Shown: in pieces, positions 1 to 5,683 of the stretch
How the letters are laid out: each line of letters starts with the position of its first letter
Numbering within the stretch: position 1 is the first letter of the stretch
Origin: Cyanobacteria bacterium UBA8156
GTDB taxonomy: Bacteria; Cyanobacteriota; Cyanobacteriia; Pseudanabaenales; Pseudanabaenaceae
Length of the DNA stretch: 5,683 nt
Direction of reading: 5' to 3'
NCBI GenBank assembly: GCA_003456125.1
Contig: DMPD01000151.1
Location: forward strand, 1-5,683
Notes under the pieces: model-generated
The model's input: only the letters and a program-made list of their open reading frames with translations
The model's database searches: none
Told to the model about the DNA's origin: nothing
Made by a program: the position numbers and the translations under genes

Positions 1-893
1 CCTTAGAAGAAGAGCCGCTGGCGGAAAAGTCGCTAGAGGAAGTATCACCGGTGCGATCGCACCGGGCCCGTAATCTCTTTTATCATCGCTTCTCTAAAAA
101 TCGCAAATGGCTGGTCTATTTGGGCTTGGGTCTCCTCTCGCTCGTTTTGGTGCTGACCCTGGGGGCCATTCTCAGTCACCCCATCGAGCGTTTGATTTCG
201 GTTGTGGAAAACCGCTACCAACAATGGTTTGGCCAGCAAGATACCACCAATCCGCTGGTCTTGTTGCCGCTGGCCTTTGGGGGCGGAGTGTTGGCGAGCG
301 TATCCCCCTGCATTTTGGCGTTGTTGCCTGTGAACCTCAGTTACATTGGCACCCTCCACATCCAATCCCGGTGGGATGCCTTCTGCAAAGCGGGCTTGTT
401 TGTTTTGGGAGCTGTGACCATTTTGAGCCTGTTTGGCTTGGTTTCTTCGTTTGCGGGGGCGGTAATGGTCGAATACCGCGGCCACATCAACCTGGTTGTC
501 GGCTTGATTATGGGCATCATGGGGTTGTGGTTGATGGGAATTGTGCACATTCCCCTGCCCCAAATGAACGTGAACCTCCCGCCGGCGGGGCCCTACGGCG
601 TAGGATTAACCTTTGCTTTGGTGAGTTCCCCGTGCGCCAGTCCGGTTTTGTTTGCCGTTCTGGCGGCGGCCGCCGCCACCGGTTCCCAAGTGCTGGGCAC
701 CCTCACCATGGTGAGCTATGCCATTGGGTACACCCTGTTGATTTTTTTGGCGAGTTTGTTTACGGCTTTGGCCAAGCAAAGCAAACCGTTGCTGCAACAT
801 GCCGAAGGCATCGTTCGCTTTGGCAGCGTCGCCTTGATGATGACGGGTGGCTACTACCTGATTCAGGGCACCCGTTGGTTTATGGGGAGTTAG
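1..893 (+). CDS. CcdA/DsbD-like cytochrome c biogenesis (thiol transport) membrane protein, 5' partial
   Basis: This is probably a CcdA-family protein, which carries reducing equivalents from cytoplasmic thioredoxin across the membrane to extracytoplasmic thiol partners such as those in cytochrome c maturation. Counting from the GTG at 51 (280 residues), the two hallmark cysteines of the family are visible. C87 lies in [11 protein letters not shown] in the first core helix, and C195 lies in SSPCASPVL in the fourth. About six core hydrophobic segments follow residue 68, and there is one extra N-terminal helix at about 20-42. The frame stays open upstream of 51 to the window edge (first full codon at 3-5), encoding an acidic stretch with [12 protein letters not shown]. 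The true start is therefore probably outside the window and the GTG inside a HIP1 site need not be used. The stop is TAG at 891-893. The redox partner is not visible. A DsbD/ScsB-like role instead of cytochrome c maturation is possible. Confidence 0.82.
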   Translation, partial: LEEEPLAEKSLEEVSPVRSHRARNLFYHRFSKNRKWLVYLGLGLLSLVLVLTLGAILSHPIERLISVVENRYQQWFGQQDTTNPLVLLPLAFGGGVLASVSPCILALLPVNLSYIGTLHIQSRWDAFCKAGLFVLGAVTILSLFGLVSSFAGAVMVEYRGHINLVVGLIMGIMGLWLMGIVHIPLPQMNVNLPPAGPYGVGLTFALVSSPCASPVLFAVLAAAAATGSQVLGTLTMVSYAIGYTLLIFLASLFTALAKQSKPLLQHAEGIVRFGSVALMMTGGYYLIQGTRWFMGS

Positions 894-913
894 GCGATAC
901 GGTTTTCCCGACT

Positions 914-940
914 TTAGCACTCCCGGGCCCCAAGTGCTAA
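914..940. promoter_or_regulatory. CIRCE operator (HrcA binding site) upstream of groEL
   Basis: The inverted repeat has left arm TTAGCACTC (914-922), a 9-base spacer, and right arm AAGTGCTAA (932-940). The consensus is TTAGCACTC-N9-GAGTGCTAA, so only the first base of the right arm differs (A for G). The pairing extends one base outward (T913 with A941). The element ends 35 bases before the groEL ATG, the usual place for CIRCE. By established knowledge, the HrcA repressor binds it at normal temperature and releases it on heat shock. No confident -35/-10 pair could be picked in the short space between 893 and 914; the promoter may overlap the end of the upstream gene. Confidence 0.95.
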
Positions 941-968
941 AATGCGCCCCCGAGGGACACGACAAACT

Positions 969-972
969 GGAG
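969..972 (+). promoter_or_regulatory. ribosome binding site of groEL
   Basis: GGAG lies 3 bases before the ATG at 976. It supports that ATG over an in-frame GTG at 934, which lies inside the right arm of CIRCE and would add 14 residues unlike any GroEL N-terminus. The spacing is a little short. Confidence 0.6.
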
Positions 973-975
973 ATC

Positions 976-2613
976 ATGGCCAAAAACATTGTGTTTGATG
1001 AAGCCTCGCGGCAAGCGTTGGCCCGAGGGATCGACGCGGCGGCCAATGCCATTCGGGTGACCATGGGGCCCCGTGGCCGGAACGTCATTCTCGAAAAGAA
1101 ATTTGGTGTGCCCGAAATTGTGAAGGACGGGGTGGCGATCGCCAAAGAAATTGAATTGTCCGATCGCCTCGAAAACGCCGGCGCCCAACTGATTCGGGAA
1201 GTCGCCGAAAAGACCAGCGACGAAGTGGGGGACGGCACCACCACCGCCACGGTTTTGGCCCAAGAGCTGGTAAAAGAAGGATTGCGCAACGTGGTAGCCG
1301 GAGCCAACCCAATCGCCCTGAAACGGGGGATGGACAAAGCGACCGCCGCCATCGTGCAGGCCATTGGCGAACGGGCCAAAACCGTCGAAGGGGAGGCGAT
1401 CGCCCAAGTAGCCACCATTTCCGCCGCCAACGATACCGAGATTGGGCAGATGGTGGCCCAAGCCATGGCCAAAGTTGGCCGGGACGGGGTGGTGACGGTG
1501 GAAGAATCCAGATCCCTGCAAACCGAGTTGGATGTGGTGGAGGGGATGCAATTCGATCGGGGCTACATCTCGCCTTATTTTGTGACCAACAGCGATCGGC
1601 AGACCGTGGAACTCGCCAACGCCTGCATTTTGCTCACGGATAAAAAAATCGGATCTTTGACCGATCTGCTGCCCCTGTTGGAAAAAGTGGTGCAAGCGAA
1701 AGCGCCCCTGGTCATTGTGGCTGAAGATGTGGATGGGGAAGCCCTGAGCACCCTCGTGGTGAACAAAATGCGGGGGGTGCTGAGTGTGGTAGCAATCAAA
1801 GCCCCCAGTTTTGGCGAACGGCGCAAAGCCATGTTGGAAGACATCGCCATTTTGACCGGCGCGACCCTGATTTCCGAAGATACCGGCACCAGCTTGGAGC
1901 AGGTGACCTTGAGCGACTTGGGTACCGTCACCAAAATCGAAGTGGACAAAGAAAACACCACGATTGTGGTGGAAAACGTCAACAGTGCACGGGTGCAGGC
2001 CCGGGTCGCCCAAATTCGCAAAGAATACGAAGCCTCCGATTCCACCTACGATCGCGAGAAATTGCAGGAACGGTTGGCACGGTTGGCCGGCGGCGTCGCC
2101 CAAATCAAGGTGGGTGCGGCCACGGAAACCGAGCTGAAGGAAAAGAAACTGCGGATCGAAGATGCGTTGGCGGCGACCCGAGCCGCTGTCGAGGAGGGGA
2201 TTGTGCCCGGTGGCGGTGCCACTTTGGCGTTTCTGTCGCAGGTGGCCCAAGACTGTGCCCAAGGTCTCACTGGGGAAGAAGCCACCGGCGCGGCGATCGT
2301 GGCGGCAGCGTTGACGGCTCCCCTGCGGCAGATCGCGGACAACGCCGGCGTAGAAGGCTCCGTGGTGGTCGAGAAAGTGAAAGCCGGAGAATTTGGGTGG
2401 GGGTACGATGCCCAAGCCCTGACCTACACCAACCTGATCGCCGCCGGGATTGTCGATCCGGCGAAAGTGGTGCGCTTGGCTCTGCAAAACGCCGTATCGG
2501 TGGCGGGGATGGTACTCACCACCGAAGCCCTGGTGGCGGACATCCCCCGACCGGAACCGCCAGCCCCTCCCGGTGGTGGCATGGGCGGTATGGGTGGTAT
2601 GGGTATGATGTAA
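976..2613 (+). CDS. groEL: chaperonin GroEL (Hsp60), groES-less paralogue of the cyanobacterial GroEL2 type
   Basis: This is a 545-residue group I chaperonin subunit, full length for the family. It would form double-ring ATP-driven folding cages in the cytoplasm, working with GroES. The visible hallmarks are an N-terminus [15 protein letters not shown], the nucleotide-binding MGPRGRNV at 30-37, [10 protein letters not shown] from 85 (with D86), and [15 protein letters not shown] containing D396, equivalent to the ATP-hydrolysis aspartate D398 of E. coli. PGGG follows, and the flexible C-terminal tail at 533-545 carries GGM repeats. ATG 976 gives the canonical MAK start. There is no groES next to it: the upstream gene is CcdA-like and the downstream gene a permease. 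Cyanobacteria usually have groESL1 plus a lone second groEL, and the context and the N-terminal part of the protein fit the second copy. CIRCE upstream implies HrcA-controlled heat induction. The paralogue assignment is inference; the family call is certain. Confidence 0.97.
   Translation: MAKNIVFDEASRQALARGIDAAANAIRVTMGPRGRNVILEKKFGVPEIVKDGVAIAKEIELSDRLENAGAQLIREVAEKTSDEVGDGTTTATVLAQELVKEGLRNVVAGANPIALKRGMDKATAAIVQAIGERAKTVEGEAIAQVATISAANDTEIGQMVAQAMAKVGRDGVVTVEESRSLQTELDVVEGMQFDRGYISPYFVTNSDRQTVELANACILLTDKKIGSLTDLLPLLEKVVQAKAPLVIVAEDVDGEALSTLVVNKMRGVLSVVAIKAPSFGERRKAMLEDIAILTGATLISEDTGTSLEQVTLSDLGTVTKIEVDKENTTIVVENVNSARVQARVAQIRKEYEASDSTYDREKLQERLARLAGGVAQIKVGAATETELKEKKLRIEDALAATRAAVEEGIVPGGGATLAFLSQVAQDCAQGLTGEEATGAAIVAAALTAPLRQIADNAGVEGSVVVEKVKAGEFGWGYDAQALTYTNLIAAGIVDPAKVVRLALQNAVSVAGMVLTTEALVADIPRPEPPAPPGGGMGGMGGMGMM
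2572..2610 (+). repeat. GGM-repeat coding tail of groEL
   Basis: Codons 533-545 of groEL encode [13 protein letters not shown], a short tandem of nine-base GGN-GGN-ATG units ending at the TAA. Such Gly-Gly-Met tails protrude into the chaperonin cavity in known GroELs. Confidence 0.85.
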
Positions 2614-2636
2614 GAGCCGCTTGGGTGTTTGCGCCG

Positions 2637-3902
2637 ATGATTTTCTGGGAAAGTTTGACCATGGCGGTGCGCACGCTGGCCGCCAACCGCACCCGCAGTC
2701 TCCTGACCATGTTGGGAATCCTCATCGGCAACGCCTCCACGATTGCCGTGGTGGGGATTGGGGAAGGGGCCAAACGGTACGCCACGGATCAATTTCAGTC
2801 GCTGGGCACCAACGTGCTGTTTGTGATTGCCGGGTCGGACAACACCCGGCGCAACATCATTACGCCCCCCAATCGTTTGGTATTGGCCGATGCCGAGGCG
2901 ATCGCCCAGCAGGTGCCAACGGTGACCTTGGTGGCACCGGAGGTGCGGGGTTCGGAACTGGTGGTGTTGGGCAATCAGCGGGAACGGGGGCAAATCATTG
3001 GTACCACTCCCGAGTACAGTCCGGTGCGGGAAGTAAACGTAGCCTTGGGGCGCTTTTTAAGCACCGATGACCTACGGCGCAACGCCCGGGTGACGGTCTT
3101 GGGGTGCGGCATTGCCACCAAATTGCTGGGGGTGAGCAGCCGGGGCAACGATTGCGACATGACGGCGATCGCCGCCGCCGATCCCCTCAGCAAACGGATT
3201 CGGATTCGGGGCATTGGTTTTGATGTGATTGGCATCATGGAAGAAAAAGGGGCTTCCTTGGGCACCAACCAAGACGACACCATTTTTCTGCCGCAGGCTA
3301 CCATGACGGGTTTGTTGGTGGGGCGCACCTCGCCCTACGGTATTGCGGTACCGGTGATCAATGTTTCCGCCAAAGATGCCGACAGCGTGGCGGCGGCGCA
3401 GTTTCAGATCGAAAATCTACTGCGATTGCGCCATGGCATCACCGAAAACGGCGACGATACTTTTGTGATTCGATCGCAAAAAGACGCCCTCAGCATTGCC
3501 GGCAACGTCACCAATGCCCTCACCATTATGTTGGCGGCGATTGCTGGAATCTCACTGGTGGTGGGGGGCATCGGCATCACCAACATCATGTTGGTCTCGG
3601 TGGTGGAGCGCACCCAAGAAATTGGTTTGCGCAAGGCTTTGGGGGCCACCCAAAGCGATATTTTGTTGCAATTTGCCATTGAGGCCGTCATTTTGGCGAC
3701 CCTGGGGGGCGTTTTGGGTACCGCCTTGGGGGTTGGCGGCGTGACCCTGGTGGGGTGGTATACCCCCCTGAAGGCGGGGGTTTCAGGAGGGGCGATCGCC
3801 ATGGCGGTGGGGGTTTCCGGCAGCATCGGCTTGTTTTTTGGGATTTTTCCAGCCCGGCAGGCCGCCCGACTCGACCCAATTGTGGCGTTGCGTACGCCAT
3901 AG
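2637..3902 (+). CDS. MacB/FtsX-type ABC transporter permease
   Basis: This is a 421-residue inner-membrane subunit of a MacB/LolCDE-type ABC exporter. It has the classical layout: an N-terminal helix at about 24-44 (LTMLGILIGNASTIAVVGIG), a large periplasmic core domain at about 45-290, then three C-terminal helices near 294-320, 346-372 and 385-405. SVVERTQEIGLRKALGAT (321-338), the conserved cytoplasmic loop that contacts the ATPase, follows the second helix. The C-terminus FPARQAARLDPIVALRTP is also typical. ATG 2637 gives MIFWESLTMAVRTLAANRTR, which matches the usual start of cyanobacterial members; a GTG at 2625 is an in-frame alternative. No strong Shine-Dalgarno is visible. The gene begins 23 bases after groEL, with no terminator between, so co-transcription is possible. 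No ATPase or membrane-fusion gene is in the window, so the partner is encoded elsewhere. The substrate is unknown. Residues about 166-181 look like an insertion in the periplasmic domain. Confidence 0.9.
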   Translation: MIFWESLTMAVRTLAANRTRSLLTMLGILIGNASTIAVVGIGEGAKRYATDQFQSLGTNVLFVIAGSDNTRRNIITPPNRLVLADAEAIAQQVPTVTLVAPEVRGSELVVLGNQRERGQIIGTTPEYSPVREVNVALGRFLSTDDLRRNARVTVLGCGIATKLLGVSSRGNDCDMTAIAAADPLSKRIRIRGIGFDVIGIMEEKGASLGTNQDDTIFLPQATMTGLLVGRTSPYGIAVPVINVSAKDADSVAAAQFQIENLLRLRHGITENGDDTFVIRSQKDALSIAGNVTNALTIMLAAIAGISLVVGGIGITNIMLVSVVERTQEIGLRKALGATQSDILLQFAIEAVILATLGGVLGTALGVGGVTLVGWYTPLKAGVSGGAIAMAVGVSGSIGLFFGIFPARQAARLDPIVALRTP

Positions 3903-4725
3903 ATGCAGACCGATACGTTTTTCTACGGCTTTTTGAAAACCTATCCCCATCTGGTGCTGGCCTTGGTGGGGGCAAACGCCGATGCCGCCTATCGGTTTAC
4001 GGCATTGGAAGTCAAACAAAAGAACTTTCGGTTTGATGGGGTATTGATTTCCGAGTCGTTGACCGCTCCCATCTGGTTTGTGGAAGTGCAATTTCAGCGG
4101 CGGGCGGAGTTTTACTGGGACTTTTTCACCAAGGTCGCGCTGTACCTAAGCCAAGAACGGGAAACCCGACCGGTACGGCTGGTGGCCATCTTTCCCCACC
4201 AAGGCGTCGATGTGGCCGTACCAGATTTTTACGCCCCCCAGGTGGCCAGGGGTTGGTTGCAGCGGGTATACCTCGACGAGTGGCAGCCGGCTCAACCGTC
4301 CTGGGAAACCGCGGTGCTGCAATTGGCGAGCATCCCGGCCGCTGAAACGGTGGCGCGGCTCGCTGCCCTGCGCCAGGAATTGGGGGAGCCCCAGGGGGAA
4401 GTGTTAGATTGGTTGCAAACGTTTTTGATCTATCGCTATCCCCCAGTTGGGCTGGGAGGAGATCGCGCGCATGTTTACCCTCGAAGACCTGCGGCAAACC
4501 CGTTCCTTTCAACAGGCTTTGGCGGAGGGGCATCATCAAGGCCGCCAAGAAGGAGAATGTCAACTGTTGTTGCGGTTGATGGAAGGGCGGTTTGGCCCCG
4601 TGGGCGATCGCCTGCGGCAGCAAATTCAAGCCTTGAGCAGCGAACAAATCGAGGCCCTGGGGCTGTACCTTTGGGAGTGCCAAACGATCGCCGATGTGGA
4701 AGCCTGGCCGGGTTTTTTGGGGTAG
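3903..4725 (+). pseudogene. DUF2887 / Rpn-like PD-(D/E)XK family protein, interrupted by a +1-base frameshift
   Basis: This belongs to the DUF2887 family, related to Rpn recombination-promoting nucleases/putative transposases, common and multicopy in cyanobacteria. The ATG directly abuts the TAG of the permease (TAGATG), suggesting translational coupling. Residues 1-180 fit the family: MQTDTFFYGFLKTYP at the start, EVKQKNFRFDG (E36, D45) and FVEVQFQ (E61, Q63), which look like the remnants of a PD-(D/E)XK core, then LIYRYP. After P180 the frame is lost. In the +1 frame the sequence continues as QLGWEEIARMF, then TLEDLRQTRSFQQAL, a basic/acidic helix (EGHHQGRQEGE) and EQIEALG, the normal C-terminus, ending at TAG 4723-4725. 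Removing one C from the run at 4440-4444 restores a 273-residue protein. The unshifted frame stays open to TAG 4728-4730 (275 residues) with a family-unlike, Arg/Pro/Gly-rich tail. It could be a real mutation, a sequencing error or a recoding site. Catalytic activity is unproven. Confidence 0.78.
4440..4444 (+). other. frameshift site: run of five C in the DUF2887 gene
   Basis: The reading frame passes TAT-CCC-CCA-GTT. With one C fewer it would be TAT-CCC-CAG-TTG, giving YPQLGWEEIARMF, the family-typical junction. The extra base therefore lies within this homopolymer, or a ribosome would have to slip forward by one base here to make the full protein. Confidence 0.8.
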
Positions 4726-4743
4726 GGTAGAAGACCCACAACC

Positions 4744-4748
4744 GAGGA
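4744..4748 (+). promoter_or_regulatory. ribosome binding site of pdxJ
   Basis: GAGGA lies 7 bases before the GTG at 4756, good spacing, and fixes the non-ATG start. It is the clearest Shine-Dalgarno in the window. Confidence 0.75.
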
Positions 4749-4755
4749 AACATCT

Positions 4756-5466
4756 GTGCCAACGCTGGGAGTCAACATCGATCATGTAGCCACCGTGCGG
4801 CAAGCCCGACGCACGGTGGAACCCGATCCCATTGCCGCCACGGTCTTGGCGGAGTTGGGGGGAGCCGACGGCATCACGGCCCATTTGCGGGAGGATCGCC
4901 GCCACATTCAGGATCGGGATATTCGGCTCCTGCGGCAGACCGTGCGCACCCATCTCAATCTGGAAATGGCCGCCACCGCCGAGATGATTGCCATCGCCTT
5001 GGACGTGCGCCCCGATTATGTAACCCTGGTGCCCGAGCGGCGGGAAGAGGTTACCACCGAAGGGGGGTTGGATGTGGTGGCCGGGGGCGATCGCCTCCGA
5101 TCTGCGGTCGAGCAACTGCAAGGGGCAAGCATTCCCGTGAGTTTGTTTGTGGATGCCGAAGCCAAACAACTGCAGGCGGCGGCGGCGACCGGGGCCCGCT
5201 TCGTGGAATTGCACACCGGTACCTACGCCAACGCCCGCACCGCAGCCGAACACCGCCAGGAATTGGCGATCCTGGCGGAAGGTACTGCCCGCGCTTTGGA
5301 TTTGGGGTTGCGGGTCAACGCCGGCCACGGCCTTACCTATTGGAACGTGCAGCCGATCGCCCGGATTCCAGGGATGGAGGAACTCAACATCGGCCACAGC
5401 ATCATCAGCCGCGCGGTGTTGGTGGGTCTGGAGCGAGCCGTCCGGGAAATGAAAGCCCTGCTTTAA
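4756..5466 (+). CDS. pdxJ: pyridoxine 5'-phosphate synthase PdxJ
   Basis: PdxJ is a cytoplasmic TIM-barrel enzyme that condenses 3-amino-2-oxopropyl phosphate with 1-deoxy-D-xylulose 5-phosphate to give pyridoxine 5'-phosphate, the last ring-forming step of the DXP-dependent vitamin B6 pathway. The 236-residue length is normal. The signatures are all present: [17 protein letters not shown] at 4-20, [17 protein letters not shown] with H43, R45 and H50, NLEMAAT with E70, [20 protein letters not shown] at about 87-106, ELHTGTYA with E151, [11 protein letters not shown] with H191, and [10 protein letters not shown] near the end. H43, H50, E70 and H191 correspond to the catalytic/binding residues of the E. 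coli enzyme, so it should be active. The start is GTG, supported by GAGGA 7 bases upstream and by the family-typical [11 protein letters not shown]-terminus. It begins 30 bases after the DUF2887 stop and no clear promoter is seen, so it may be read from upstream. The stop is TAA at 5464-5466. Confidence 0.97.
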   Translation: MPTLGVNIDHVATVRQARRTVEPDPIAATVLAELGGADGITAHLREDRRHIQDRDIRLLRQTVRTHLNLEMAATAEMIAIALDVRPDYVTLVPERREEVTTEGGLDVVAGGDRLRSAVEQLQGASIPVSLFVDAEAKQLQAAAATGARFVELHTGTYANARTAAEHRQELAILAEGTARALDLGLRVNAGHGLTYWNVQPIARIPGMEELNIGHSIISRAVLVGLERAVREMKALL

Positions 5467-5468
5467 CG

Positions 5469-5491
5469 CCGCGATCGCGACAAACTCGCGG
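5469..5491. repeat. inverted repeat / hairpin just after pdxJ
   Basis: CCGCGA (5469-5474) pairs perfectly with TCGCGG (5486-5491) around an 11-base loop. The left arm overlaps a HIP1 site (5471-5478), itself the core of the palindrome CGCGATCGCG. There is no T-run after it, so it is not a standard intrinsic terminator. It could end or stabilise the pdxJ transcript, or simply reflect HIP1 symmetry. Confidence 0.45.
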
Positions 5492-5492
5492 A

Positions 5493-5498
5493 TACAAT
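5493..5498 (+). promoter_or_regulatory. candidate -10 box for the right-edge gene
   Basis: TACAAT differs from TATAAT at one base. It lies 28 bases before the ATG at 5527, in the only locally A/T-rich stretch of the gap, giving a short leader if transcription starts near 5505. No good TTGACA-like -35 was found at 16-18 bases upstream; that region is the GC-rich hairpin. This is a candidate only. Confidence 0.4.
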
Positions 5499-5526
5499 AA
5501 AGACGTCAAAAATTTTCCGGTAAGCT

Positions 5527-5683
5527 ATGGAATGGGCGATCGCCCCCTACTTTGGCGCAGCTTTGAGCAGCTTTTTCCCCGACTCTAGGGCGCTTTGGGG
5601 GAACAGCGGCATGCTGGCGCTCAACATCCTCCTGGGCACCTACATTCTGTTGAACACGTTGCCGATTGCCTTCACCTGGTACC
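5527..5683 (+). CDS. hypothetical membrane protein, 3' partial
   Basis: An open frame starts at ATG 5527 and runs off the right edge after 52 codons with no stop. A TAA lies two codons upstream in frame, so this is the first available ATG. The sequence begins MEWAIAPYFGAALSSFFPDS and has a hydrophobic segment at about residues 29-50 (MLALNILLGTYILLNTLPIA), which looks like one transmembrane helix. A HIP1 site falls at codons 4-6. Upstream are a weak GGTAAG (5519-5524) and a TACAAT box. I do not recognise the family. An internal ATG at 5611 is an alternative start that would keep the whole helix. Confidence 0.6.
   Translation, partial: MEWAIAPYFGAALSSFFPDSRALWGNSGMLALNILLGTYILLNTLPIAFTWY

Larger units (their letters stand above)
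53..5543. repeat. ten dispersed HIP1 octamers (GCGATCGC)
   Basis: Perfect copies start at 53, 1135, 1396, 2898, 3165, 3792, 4604, 5087, 5471 and 5536. They occur within coding sequence (in several frames, often reading as Ala-Ile-Ala) and once between genes. HIP1 over-representation is an established feature of many cyanobacterial genomes, and this is the strongest lineage clue here. The sites are short and dispersed, not a tandem array. Confidence 0.9.

Noticed and set aside
934..975. GTG at 934 as an upstream start of groEL
   Set aside because: It lies inside the right arm of CIRCE and would add 14 residues absent from GroELs. ATG 976 has a GGAG and gives the canonical MAK start.
937..2487. 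A 516-codon open frame on the minus strand across groEL
   Set aside because: It lies wholly inside an unmistakable groEL, its His/Gly/Phe-rich translation resembles no family, and long antisense frames are expected in GC-rich genes with strong codon bias.
2397..2636. An upstream extension of the permease frame into groEL
   Set aside because: The extension overlaps the groEL coding sequence in another frame and its translation is not permease-like; ATG 2637 gives the family-typical N-terminus.
4700..4740. T-run (4713-4718) as an intrinsic terminator after the DUF2887 gene
   Set aside because: No stable GC-rich stem directly precedes the six Ts, and the run lies within the coding sequence before the stop codon. 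A 4-bp GGGT/ACCC pairing after it is too weak.
4126..5397. A 423-codon open frame on the minus strand across the DUF2887 gene and pdxJ
   Set aside because: It covers most of a well-supported pdxJ and the C-terminal part of the DUF2887 gene, and the translation is low-complexity and family-unlike; a shadow frame.
53..5543. HIP1 octamers as a CRISPR-like or mobile repeat array
   Set aside because: Spacing is irregular, the unit is only 8 bases and most copies are inside genes; this is the usual dispersed cyanobacterial HIP1 pattern.

Overview
The window is cyanobacterial. The octamer GCGATCGC (HIP1) occurs ten times in 5.7 kb, far more often than chance in a GC-rich sequence (about 60% GC by eye). 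The gene content agrees: a groES-less groEL behind a CIRCE operator, a DUF2887-type (Rpn-like) protein of a family abundant in cyanobacteria, and a PdxJ of cyanobacterial type. I cannot name the genus from this sequence.

All genes lie on the + strand and are tightly packed, with no gene-free stretch over about 85 bases. In order they are: the 3' part of a CcdA/DsbD-like thiol-transport membrane protein (to 893); an 82-base gap with a near-perfect CIRCE element (914-940); groEL (976-2613); a MacB/FtsX-type ABC transporter permease (2637-3902), 23 bases later; a DUF2887 gene starting on the very next base (3903-4725) but broken by one extra C at 4440-4444; pdxJ (4756-5466) with its own good Shine-Dalgarno; and, after a short hairpin and a plausible -10 box, the first 52 codons of an unrecognised membrane protein that runs off the right edge (5527-5683).

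No terminator-like hairpin with a T-run is visible between groEL and pdxJ. Read-through from the heat-inducible groEL promoter into the permease, the DUF2887 gene and pdxJ is therefore possible, though not shown. The genes do not form an obvious pathway: disulfide/cytochrome c biogenesis, protein folding, export across the inner membrane, a putative nuclease-fold protein, and vitamin B6 synthesis.

I found no convincing undescribed system. The items most worth a second look are the single-base frameshift in the DUF2887 gene at a CCC-CC run, a HIP1-bearing insertion in the periplasmic domain of the permease, and the CIRCE-controlled, groES-less groEL with downstream genes close behind it.
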